A stretch of 11,942 nucleotides of DNA, taken from contig JAFAGN010000036.1 in the NCBI GenBank assembly GCA_023422695.1, forward strand, positions 1-11,942. Reading direction: 5' to 3'. Both the position numbers and the translations under genes were made by a program. Under the pieces are notes generated by a model, which was not told where the DNA came from, made no database searches, and saw only the letters and a list, made by a program, of their open reading frames with translations. This document shows positions 1-7,335 of the stretch, one piece after another; the stretch's first letter is position 1, and the number at the start of each line of letters is the position of its first letter. The DNA comes from Pseudomonadota bacterium (GTDB taxonomy: Bacteria; Pseudomonadota; Alphaproteobacteria; Sphingomonadales; Sphingomonadaceae).

Positions 1-14
1 TACGATAGGGTGAG

Positions 15-34
15 ATCCCGGCCTTCGCCGGGAT
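15..34. repeat. REP-like intergenic palindrome
   Basis: Perfect 8-bp inverted repeat (ATCCCGGC / GCCGGGAT) around the 4-nt loop CTTC, lying 17 nt beyond the stop codon of the minus-strand gph gene. There is no T-run after the stem, so it is not a standard intrinsic terminator, although it could stabilise the 3' end of the gph message. Fourteen bases from its right half (24-37) recur exactly at 9157-9170. Such palindromes are common between genes of sphingomonads and other alphaproteobacteria; that statement is from general knowledge. Confidence 0.7.
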
Positions 35-51
35 GACGATGTTAAAAATGC

Positions 52-717
52 CTAGAGCCGCGCCAACAACGGGATCAGCTCGTTGAAATGGCCAATCACA
101 TGATCCGCGCCGAGCGTTTCAACCGGGCCGTCGAGGAAACCGAAATCGACCGCGACGCTGGTAACCCCGGCGCTTTGCGCAGCCATGACGTCATAGATGC
201 TGTCGCCGACAAATGCCGCACGTCCGCCTCCGCACCGCGCGATCATCTCGATGATCGGTGCGGGCGAAGGTTTGGCGTTGCCCGGGCCCAGCGTGTCGCC
301 GCCGATGATCGTCGCCATCCGCTCGGCCAGCCCAAGTTCGCCAAGCAGCTTGCGCGCCATATCCTCGCGCTTGTTGGTCACCACCGCGGTCTTTACACCC
401 AGCGCATCGAGGCGATCGAGCGCCGCGGTGACGCCGGGGAACGCGCGGCTGTGAACGGCAATATTCGCTTCGTAGAACCGCAGCAATTCGCGGTAGAGCC
501 GCTCGAAATCGCCACCCGGGACGCCGCCGGTCGCGATGAAGCCCTGTTCGAGCATGTGCCGCGCGCCCAGCCCGATCATGGGCCGCACCTGTGCGTCGCT
601 CAACGGTTCGCGCGCTGCAAGAGCCAACGCATGACTGACCGCGGCGGTCAGGTCGCCCGCCGTGTCGACCAGCGTGCCGTCGAGGTCGAAGCCGACGATA
701 GCAAAGGGAAAACTCAT
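52..717 (-). CDS. gph: HAD-family phosphatase, phosphoglycolate phosphatase-like
   Basis: 221-residue HAD hydrolase, probably cytoplasmic phosphoglycolate phosphatase, which removes 2-phosphoglycolate formed during DNA repair or oxygenase side reactions. Motif I is FDLDGTLVD with D11 as nucleophile and D13 as acid/base. Motif II is VVTNK (T114). Motif III is K149 in AKPSP, and motif IV is GDSIYD (D172, D176). The helical cap lies between residues 18 and about 95, as in subclass IA. The reading frame stays open upstream to 1047, but the family N-terminus and a good ribosome site (GGAAGG, 6 nt before the ATG at 717) fix this start. It diverges from glmU. Family membership is firm. Substrate is less sure, because pyrophosphatase PpaX and other Gph-like phosphatases look alike. 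Confidence 0.88.
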   Translation of the reverse strand: MSFPFAIVGFDLDGTLVDTAGDLTAAVSHALALAAREPLSDAQVRPMIGLGARHMLEQGFIATGGVPGGDFERLYRELLRFYEANIAVHSRAFPGVTAALDRLDALGVKTAVVTNKREDMARKLLGELGLAERMATIIGGDTLGPGNAKPSPAPIIEMIARCGGGRAAFVGDSIYDVMAAQSAGVTSVAVDFGFLDGPVETLGADHVIGHFNELIPLLARL

Positions 718-735
718 GTGGGACCTTCCAATTTT

Positions 736-813
736 CGTTCGTGTCGAGCGAAGTCGAGACACCCATGAGGCGGGCATGGACGATAGGCATCTCGACTGCG
801 CTCGATGCGAACG
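736..813. repeat. Imperfect long inverted repeat in the gph-glmU divergent gap
   Basis: The arms 736-759 and 790-813 are reverse complements at 21 of 24 positions, each carrying a TCGA-rich core (CGAGCGAAGTCGAGA on the left). They are separated by 30 bp. The element fills most of the 160-bp space between the divergent starts of gph (717) and glmU (878). Because it is palindromic and non-coding, it looks like a dispersed genomic repeat rather than a specific operator. I found no convincing -35/-10 pair in this gap for either gene, so their promoters remain unplaced. Confidence 0.6.
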
Positions 814-877
814 GGTTTGAGAGGCCGCATGGCGCGATGTGCTGGAAACCGCAATGATTTGCTGGCATGGCGCGCGG

Positions 878-2224
878 ATGAGCAATCCCATCGCCGCTAT
901 CGTCCTTGCCGCGGGCAAGGGTACCCGCATGAAATCCGACCTGCACAAGGTGCTGCATCCGATCGCCGGGCGGCCGATGCTGCTCCACCTGATGGCCAGC
1001 GTCGACGCGCTGAAACCGGCGAAGAAGGTGGTGATCGTCGGCGACAAGGCCGATCAGCTGGAAGCCGCGCTGGCGGGCAGTGCTGATCTGGCGGTGCAGG
1101 AGCCGCAACTCGGCACCGGCCATGCGGTGCAGCAGGCCGAAAGCGCGCTGACCGGTTTCGATGGCGATATCCTGATCCTCTACGGCGACGTCCCCTTTGT
1201 CCCGACCGCGACGATGCAGGCGATGATCGACCGGTTGAATGCTCCCGACGCGCCCGCGGTCGTGGTACTCGCCTTCGAGCCCGATGATGCGCAGCAATAT
1301 GGTCGCGTCATTACCGAAGGCGACCGCGTGACCAAGATGGTCGAGCATAAAGACGCGACCGACGCCGAACGCGCCGTGCGCCTCTGCAATTCGGGGCTGA
1401 TGGCGGCGAAAGCGGCCGACCTGTTCGCGCTGCTCGCGCGCGTCACCGACGACAATGCGGCGAAGGAATTTTACCTCGTCGATATCGTCAATATCGCCAA
1501 TGCCGATGGGCGCCACTGCGCGGTCGTCGTCACCGATCCCTATGACGTCGCGGGCATCAACAGCCGCGGCGAGCTGGCGTCGATGGAGGCGGAATGGCAG
1601 GCGCTTCGTCGTCATGAAGCAATGGCCGACGGCGCCAGCCTGATCGCGCCCGATACCGTGTGGTTCGCATGGGACACGCAGATCGGCCGTGATGTGCTGA
1701 TCGAACCCAATGTCTTTTTCGGCCCCGGCGTCACCGTCGCCGACAATGTGAAGATCCGCGCCAACAGCCATATCGAGGGGGCCACGATCGCCAGCGGCTG
1801 CGAGGTCGGCCCGTTCGCGCGTCTCCGCCCCGGCACCGTGCTCGGCGAAAAGGCGAAGATCGGCAATTTTGTCGAAACGAAAAAGGCGGTGCTGGGCAAG
1901 GGGGCGAAGGCGAACCACCTCACTTACCTCGGCGACGCGACGATCGGCGCGGGCGCCAACATCGGCGCCGGGACGATCACCTGCAATTACGACGGCTATT
2001 TCAAATATCCGACTGTGATCGGCGAGAACGCCTTTATCGGCAGCAACAGCGCGCTGATCGCCCCCGTCACCATCGGCCGCGACGCCATCGTCGCCGCGGG
2101 CAGCGCGGTGTCGCGCGACGTCGCCGCGGGCGACCTGCGCATGGTGCGCGCCGAACAGCTGGTCAAACCCGGCTGGGCCGATCGTTTTCACGACGCGATG
2201 CGCAAGAAAAAATCGGGCAAATAG
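878..2224 (+). CDS. glmU: Bifunctional GlmU: GlcNAc-1-P uridyltransferase / GlcN-1-P acetyltransferase
   Basis: 448-residue bifunctional cytoplasmic enzyme. The C-terminal domain acetylates glucosamine-1-phosphate with acetyl-CoA; the N-terminal domain then couples the product to UTP, giving UDP-GlcNAc for peptidoglycan and lipid A. The N-terminal pyrophosphorylase signature LAAGKGTRM spans residues 10-18, with the conserved lysine at K24. GTGHAVQQA, LYGDVPF and EFYLVDIVNIA follow. The C-terminal part is a left-handed beta-helix of hexapeptide repeats containing RPGTVLG, KIGNFVETKKA and GAGTITCNYDG. Start choice: the family N-terminus favours ATG 878, but it has no clear ribosome site. In-frame ATG 854 has GGAA 6 nt upstream and would add eight residues; GTG 839 is also in frame. 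It heads a tight run with the two genes downstream and shares a pathway with glmS at 3879. Confidence 0.97.
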   Translation: MSNPIAAIVLAAGKGTRMKSDLHKVLHPIAGRPMLLHLMASVDALKPAKKVVIVGDKADQLEAALAGSADLAVQEPQLGTGHAVQQAESALTGFDGDILILYGDVPFVPTATMQAMIDRLNAPDAPAVVVLAFEPDDAQQYGRVITEGDRVTKMVEHKDATDAERAVRLCNSGLMAAKAADLFALLARVTDDNAAKEFYLVDIVNIANADGRHCAVVVTDPYDVAGINSRGELASMEAEWQALRRHEAMADGASLIAPDTVWFAWDTQIGRDVLIEPNVFFGPGVTVADNVKIRANSHIEGATIASGCEVGPFARLRPGTVLGEKAKIGNFVETKKAVLGKGAKANHLTYLGDATIGAGANIGAGTITCNYDGYFKYPTVIGENAFIGSNSALIAPVTIGRDAIVAAGSAVSRDVAAGDLRMVRAEQLVKPGWADRFHDAMRKKKSGK

Positions 2225-2228
2225 CGTC

Positions 2229-2768
2229 ATGCCGGTGCCGAAGCTGACCACGCCGCGGCTGGTGCTGCGCCAGATCCGCGCAGACGACGCCGCCGCGCTG
2301 TTTCCGGTCCTGTCCGATCCCGACGTGATGCAATGGTGGTCGAGCGGCCCGCATCAGTCGCTGGCCGAGACGGCGGACTATGTGGCTTCGAACGCCGCGG
2401 AAGGGGAGGGCTTCGCCTGCTGGGCGATCACCTTGGGCGACGACACCGCGATCGGCTGGGTGATCCTGATCGACGGCAAGCCCGACGTGAAGGAAATCGG
2501 CTATATCCTGCACCGCGACCATTGGCGCGGCGGCATCGCGCGCGAAGCGGTGGCGCGCGTCATCGATCATGGCTTTGCCGACCTCAAGCTGCGGCGTATC
2601 TTTGCCGATACCGACCCCGAAAACGGCGGCTCGATCGCGCTGCTCGAACGGCTGGGCTTTCAATATGAGGGACGCCTGCGCGGCGAATGGGAAACGCATA
2701 TCGGGGTGCGCGATTCGCTGATTTTCGGCCTGTTGCGGGGCGAATGGACAATGGAGACGATGCCGTGA
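2229..2768 (+). CDS. GNAT-family N-acetyltransferase (RimJ/RimL type)
   Basis: 179-residue cytoplasmic acetyltransferase using acetyl-CoA; the acceptor (protein N-terminus, amino acid or small amine) cannot be told from sequence. It begins with the TPRLVLRQIRADD strand-helix typical of the RimJ/RimL (Acetyltransf_3) group. Motif A is EIGYILHRDHWRGGIA at 89-104, with the pyrophosphate-binding loop at R100-A104. Motif B is NGGSIALLERLGFQYEGRLR at 132-151. The start lies 5 nt after the glmU stop, with no strong ribosome site, which suggests translational coupling to glmU. Its stop overlaps the GTG start of the next gene by 4 nt (GTGA), so the three genes probably form one transcript. Nothing in the sequence ties it directly to amino-sugar synthesis. 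Confidence 0.88.
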   Translation: MPVPKLTTPRLVLRQIRADDAAALFPVLSDPDVMQWWSSGPHQSLAETADYVASNAAEGEGFACWAITLGDDTAIGWVILIDGKPDVKEIGYILHRDHWRGGIAREAVARVIDHGFADLKLRRIFADTDPENGGSIALLERLGFQYEGRLRGEWETHIGVRDSLIFGLLRGEWTMETMP

Positions 2769-3079
2769 GTGACCGATATACCGACAAGCCCTTTCTGCGC
2801 TTCGTCGACGCGTGGGTGCTCAAGGCGATCGGCCATCTCGACGATGCCACCGAGAGCTATTGCAGGGCGATGGTGCCGCAGCTCGAGCAAAGCTTTGGCG
2901 TGAAGGGCAGCTGGGAGCAGATCGTCGCGCAGCAGATGAAGTTCGGCCCCGACCTGCCCGCCCAGATTCGCAAGATCTGGACCGACGGCACCGCGCGCTT
3001 TGCGGAGGGTAATGGAATTGCGCCCGATCCGGTGCAATTCGCGATGATTTTCGTCGATCGCAACTTCGACCGCACTTGA
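2765..3079 (+). CDS. Small conserved-looking hypothetical protein
   Basis: 104 residues, soluble, with no signal peptide or membrane segment. It begins DRYTDKPFLRFVDAWVLKAI, is largely helical in character, and ends with QFAMIFVDRNFDRT. I recall proteins of about 100 residues with a similar DKPFLRL-type start and AEMFVDxNF-type end as sphingomonad hypotheticals of unknown function; this is memory, not a search. GTG 2765 overlaps the upstream stop as GTGA, the usual coupled arrangement. An in-frame ATG at 2744 would add seven residues inside the previous gene. The stop codon TGA (3077-3079) lies inside the TTGACA box of the downstream toxin-antitoxin promoter, so the gene abuts the module exactly. 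Confidence 0.72.
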   Translation: MSDRYTDKPFLRFVDAWVLKAIGHLDDATESYCRAMVPQLEQSFGVKGSWEQIVAQQMKFGPDLPAQIRKIWTDGTARFAEGNGIAPDPVQFAMIFVDRNFDRT

Positions 3080-3103
3080 CATGATATCATGATATGATAT
3101 CAT
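3076..3103 (+). promoter_or_regulatory. Promoter of the RHH-antitoxin/PIN-toxin operon
   Basis: Perfect -35 box TTGACA at 3076-3081, 16-bp spacer, and -10 box TATCAT (one mismatch to TATAAT) at 3098-3103. Transcription should start about 7-8 nt beyond the -10 box, at 3110-3111. That is the A of the antitoxin ATG, so the message would be leaderless. No Shine-Dalgarno sequence is present between 3080 and 3110, in keeping with that. Predicted by eye. Confidence 0.65.
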
Positions 3104-3110
3104 TATATCA
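3080..3110. promoter_or_regulatory. AT-rich palindromic operator of the toxin-antitoxin module
   Basis: A 31-bp AT-rich island in GC-rich surroundings, built from repeated TGATAT/ATATCA half-sites. CATGATATCATG (3080-3091) is a perfect 12-bp palindrome. ATGATATCAT recurs at 3094-3103, 13 bp away centre to centre. TGATAT (3090-3095) and ATATCA (3105-3110) form a further outer inverted repeat. Tandem half-sites like these are what ribbon-helix-helix antitoxin dimers bind cooperatively. The sites cover the spacer, the -10 box and the predicted transcription start, so binding by the antitoxin (alone or with toxin) should block the promoter. Autoregulation is inferred from family knowledge. Confidence 0.7.
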
Positions 3111-3485
3111 ATGACCCGAATTCTTGCCGATCTGCCCGACGAAGAGATTAAGCGTCTCGACCGCATTGCCTATGAACAGGGCAAAAGCCGGGCGGCGGTG
3201 CTACGCGATGCCGTCGCGTCGTATCAGGCGCAACCGGCGCCGGGTGACGGTGATTGGATCGATCGCGGCTTCGGACTTTGGTCCCGCCACGGCATTTCCG
3301 TCGATCCGCAGGATTATGATCGCAAGCGCCGGGCCGAATGGACGCGGCCGTGGGACGACGATTATGAAGACGTGCGCGCGGAATCACCCGAGATGTTCGA
3401 CGCCGAAGATGATCGCCAGCGGCAGATTTATCTGGACATGATCGCCGGGAAATATCCCGAACCCAAAAGTCCGCATTCCAAGTGA
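3111..3485 (+). CDS. Ribbon-helix-helix (CopG/Arc-type) antitoxin, VapB-like, with C-terminal extension
   Basis: 124 residues. Residues 2-39 fit a ribbon-helix-helix DNA-binding domain: strand TRILADLP, helix DEEIKRLDRIAYEQG, then SRAAVLRDAVASY. This domain should dimerise and bind the AT-rich operator just upstream. Residues about 49-78 (GFGLW, DYDRKRRAEW) resemble the toxin-binding tail seen in RHH antitoxins paired with PIN toxins. The protein then continues for some 45 more residues rich in Asp and Glu (DDDYEDVRAESPEMFDAED) and ends in a basic/proline tail, longer than the 70-90 residues usual for such antitoxins. The start is set by the RHH strand; there is no ribosome site, and the predicted transcript begins at the ATG. 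Its stop overlaps the toxin start (GTGA). It should neutralise the toxin and repress the operon. Confidence 0.85.
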   Translation: MTRILADLPDEEIKRLDRIAYEQGKSRAAVLRDAVASYQAQPAPGDGDWIDRGFGLWSRHGISVDPQDYDRKRRAEWTRPWDDDYEDVRAESPEMFDAEDDRQRQIYLDMIAGKYPEPKSPHSK

Positions 3486-3862
3486 GCGGCTATACGTTCG
3501 ACGCGAATATCGTCATCGATGCGCTCGCTGGTTATCCGCCGGCAAGGGCCGAAATTCAACGCGCGACGCACAATGGCGCGCGCCCCTGGATCAGCCGGAT
3601 GGCCTGGATCGAGATATTGTCCAAGGGCGACGAAAGCGTGGTCAGCGAAGCGACGGCGTTTCTGGCGCATTTCGGCATGGATGAAATCGACGATGAAATC
3701 GCGTCGCGGGCGGCGGCACTGCGCCGCGATCGGCCGCGATTAAAGTCGCCCGACGCCATCATCCTCGCGACCGCGCAAACCCGCGGGCGCGTTCTCATCA
3801 CCCGCAATACCAAGGATTTCCCGCCGAACATGCCGGGCATCCGCGTTCCCTATATTCTTTAA
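3482..3862 (+). CDS. vapC: PIN-domain ribonuclease toxin, VapC-type
   Basis: 126-residue single-domain PIN protein, the usual length for VapC toxins, which are Mg2+-dependent ribonucleases cutting tRNA or rRNA. The acidic site is complete: D7 in YTFDANIVIDAL, E44 in AWIEIL, D91 in KSPDAIILATA, and D112 in TRNTKDF. It should be enzymatically competent. The start is GTG 3482, overlapping the antitoxin stop by 4 nt. With no ribosome site of its own it probably depends on coupled translation, which keeps toxin at or below antitoxin level. The stop is 16 nt before glmS, so transcripts of this module may run into glmS. The RNA target cannot be told from sequence. Confidence 0.9.
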   Translation: MSGYTFDANIVIDALAGYPPARAEIQRATHNGARPWISRMAWIEILSKGDESVVSEATAFLAHFGMDEIDDEIASRAAALRRDRPRLKSPDAIILATAQTRGRVLITRNTKDFPPNMPGIRVPYIL

Positions 3863-3878
3863 CGAAAGCCAGACCCCA

Positions 3879-5701
<1,823 letters not shown>

Positions 5702-5702
<1 letters not shown>

Positions 5703-6154
5703 TGCGGCTCTTCGTCGCCTATCACCGATCCCCACGCCCTCTTCGAATCGGTACCAAGCTTCGCCACAGGGGCGAAAATTACTCCGTTAGCAGTGCCATT
5801 GAACTTCTATTGGAAGCTGAACGACCTGAACACTGTATCCCGCGGAACGAGTCTGTTTTCGCAAGCGAAACCCTGAGGAGCGGCCATCATGGCCTTGCGT
5901 ACAGCAACGGTTTCGATTATCGGATATTATTGATCGGGAATACTGATCGTCGAGACAGCTATTGGCTTGGTGAACTCCAGAAGCGCCATCATCCTAACCA
6001 AGCCATTTCCCAGCTGGTAGATGCATCTCTCCAATGCGTTTCTGACAAGGAACTGGCCGATAAATATTGGTGTGGAGCACCGAGTAAATCAGAGAACTGG
6101 GAATATGTGGCGAGGAGCGCTTATGTCCTGTGCCCGGCGAAAGGCTCGATTTAG
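5702..6154 (+). CDS. Hypothetical protein of atypical composition, coupled to glmS
   Basis: 150 residues, soluble, with no signal peptide. ATG 5702 uses the last base of the glmS stop (TAATG), so translation is probably coupled to glmS; the frame is also open farther upstream inside glmS. By hand count it is about 52% G+C against roughly 65-70% in glmS, and its codon use includes many A/T-ending codons, so it looks acquired. Visible features are FVAYHRSPRPLRIGTKL near the N-terminus, ELLLEAERPEHCIPRNESVF at about 36-55, and a C-terminal YWCGAPSKSENWEYVARSAY stretch. The layout faintly recalls DUF2441-type or ADP-ribosyltransferase-fold proteins, which start with an aromatic-H/R-S motif and a glycine, but I cannot support a function. 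It converges on the TumE/TumA pair, with 12 bp between stops. Confidence 0.7.
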
Positions 6155-6166
6155 CGCTTCCAAATT

Positions 6167-6511
6167 TCAAGCCGCCTCACCCAGCATAAAATCTACATGC
6201 ACCGCATCATAGGGAAACACGACGCCGCCCTTCACTTGATCGAGCACGCCCGCGTCGAGCAATGCGTGGACATCGCCATGAACCGCCTTCACATCACGCC
6301 CCACACGCCGTGCGACTTCGCGGATCGGCATGGCACCTTGCCCCGCCATGATGCTCAGGATTTCCGCGCGTTTCGGGCTGAGGGTTTTCCACATCTGCTC
6401 GACCGTCAGGAACGAGATGCGGTTGCCCTGCGGCTCGCCGCGAAGGGCGGCGGCCAGGCGATCCTTGGCATCGCCCAGCGACGAAAGGCCGACCGTGACA
6501 ATGTTCCTCAT
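6167..6511 (-). CDS. TumA-type winged-helix antitoxin / DNA-binding protein
   Basis: 114 residues. The C-terminal two thirds (about 44-110) form a winged helix-turn-helix: LSPKRAEILSIM, then PIREVARRVGRDVKAVHGDVHALLDAGVL, then the wing VKGGVVFPYDAVHVDF. This pattern fits the HVO_A0114-type DNA-binding proteins found next to TumE toxins, whose member here should be antitoxin and repressor. The N-terminal 40 residues may hold the toxin-binding part. Start choice: ATG 6511 overlaps the tumE stop as ATGA and has GGAG 6 nt upstream; ATG 6523 is in frame but lacks a ribosome site. The antitoxin is the second gene, and its strong ribosome site would let it outproduce a leaderless toxin. G+C is higher than in tumE. 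Confidence 0.8.
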   Translation of the reverse strand: MRNIVTVGLSSLGDAKDRLAAALRGEPQGNRISFLTVEQMWKTLSPKRAEILSIMAGQGAMPIREVARRVGRDVKAVHGDVHALLDAGVLDQVKGGVVFPYDAVHVDFMLGEAA

Positions 6512-6792
6512 GCGCTTCTCCATCGTTCAACATCGTCCCAGAAATCGCGTTGCAACTGCTCCAGCCCGCTGAATGCATAGTCGACCTCGGTTTCGCCCAG
6601 ATGCTTATGATCGCCTTTTCCGGCCTCATTGTCGTATCGCAGCACGCAGACGTTGGAACGAACCAGCGCGAGGCGATATTTGAAATCATGGGCACTTCCG
6701 GCAAGCCTTTTCGGCAGCTTCCACACGACGAGTTCGACAAAGCTGTCGTCATCAAGCGTGATGCGTTCCCGTAAGATCGAAACCGCCTTCAT
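6508..6792 (-). CDS. TumE-family (DUF6516-like) toxin
   Basis: 94 residues. Family-typical features are an N-terminal beta-hairpin (KAVSILRERITLDDDSFVEL), VVWKLP with GSAHDFKYRL (about 32-41), and the hallmark YDNEAGKGDHKH at 53-64, followed by YAFSGLEQLQRDFWDDV. The conserved N-x-(2)-G-K-G-D-H-x-H cluster is the likely active region; the mechanism is not known to me. Start: the frame is open back to 6894, but ATG 6792 begins the family N-terminus and sits directly beyond a strong predicted promoter. An upstream ATG at 6840 would place that promoter inside the gene. No ribosome site precedes 6792, which suggests a leaderless transcript. It forms an operon with the downstream winged-helix gene through a 4-nt ATGA overlap. 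Toxicity is inferred from family and pairing. Confidence 0.83.
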   Translation of the reverse strand: MKAVSILRERITLDDDSFVELVVWKLPKRLAGSAHDFKYRLALVRSNVCVLRYDNEAGKGDHKHLGETEVDYAFSGLEQLQRDFWDDVERWRSA

Positions 6793-6840
6793 GTTGGAGT
6801 ATATGACATCAGTATGGTCTGTTGTCAATATGTCCAACAT
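6791..6840. promoter_or_regulatory. Dyad operator spanning the tumE promoter and start codon
   Basis: A perfect 8-bp inverted repeat, ATGTTGGA (6791-6798) and TCCAACAT (6833-6840), brackets the whole promoter. A second imperfect pair lies inside it: ATATGACA (6801-6808) and TGTCAATAT (6823-6831). The inner edge of the first arm overlaps the predicted -10 box and its outer edge overlaps the tumE start codon. This is the expected place for the winged-helix partner to bind and repress. Confidence 0.65.
6798..6828 (-). promoter_or_regulatory. Promoter of the tumE-tumA operon
   Basis: Read on the minus strand: perfect -35 TTGACA (6828-6823), a 19-bp spacer, and -10 TATACT (6803-6798, one mismatch to consensus). 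Five bases (CCAAC) then separate the -10 box from the ATG at 6792, so the predicted start site is at or next to the A of the start codon. The spacer is longer than the optimal 17; CATATA at 17 bp is a poorer alternative -10. Confidence 0.6.
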
Positions 6841-6917
6841 AGTGGCGTTCGGATCGAGGTTTCGGGCCTGAACCGGATGTTTGCTGCCGCCCATTTTGAA
6901 GTGCTAGAGAAACTCGA

Positions 6918-7331
6918 ATGACCTGGAACACAACCTGCCACTGCGGCGCCGTCTCGGTGCAGCTCGCCAAAGCGCCCGAGGAACTCGCCGAGTGCAATTG
7001 CTCGCTCTGCTTTTCGCACGGCATCCTCTGGGCCTATTATTCGCCGAAGGACGTTGCGATCGACGGCGCGACGCGGACCTACAATCGCCCCGACCGAGCA
7101 AATCCCAATTCGGACCTGCATTTCTGCCCGACCTGCGGCTGCGCGACGCACTGGTCGGCGACCGCGGGGCTGATCGAGCGGATGGGCGGTGCGGTCGATC
7201 TGATGGGCGTCAATATGCGGCTGTTCGCGCCGGGGCAGCTCAGCGGGCTGCGACTGGTGTTTCCCGACGGGCGCGGCTGGTCGGGTGAGGGGGCGTGGGG
7301 CTACGCCCGCGACCATGAGGTGATGCGGTAG
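6918..7331 (+). CDS. GFA / CENP-V-fold zinc-binding protein
   Basis: 137-residue member of the family named after glutathione-dependent formaldehyde-activating enzyme. Cysteines are arranged as the fold requires: C7 and C9 in CHCGAV, C26, C28 and C31 in CNCSLC, and C70, C73 and C75 in FCPTCGCATHW. These would hold one structural and one possible catalytic zinc. Most bacterial members of this family have no proven substrate, and the original formaldehyde-glutathione activity is doubtful for distant members, so I give no gene symbol. The start ATG has only a weak A/G-rich ribosome site. It ends 4 nt before the next gene, with which it probably forms an operon. The 125 bp upstream, back to tumE, hold the tumE promoter and no other gene. 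Confidence 0.9.
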   Translation: MTWNTTCHCGAVSVQLAKAPEELAECNCSLCFSHGILWAYYSPKDVAIDGATRTYNRPDRANPNSDLHFCPTCGCATHWSATAGLIERMGGAVDLMGVNMRLFAPGQLSGLRLVFPDGRGWSGEGAWGYARDHEVMR

Positions 7332-7335
7332 CGCG

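Noticed and set aside
191..2251. 686-residue open frame on the minus strand opposite glmU
   Set aside because: It lies fully antisense to glmU and part of gph, is rich in His, Arg and Asp repeats typical of the reverse frame of GC-rich genes, and shows no domain.
3863..3878. glmS ribozyme or riboswitch leader
   Set aside because: Only 16 nt separate vapC from glmS, far too short, and the ribozyme is a Gram-positive feature.
6793..6894. Longer TumE starting at 6894 or 6840
   Set aside because: The extra residues are encoded by the promoter and operator region, and the family N-terminus begins at the ATG at 6792.
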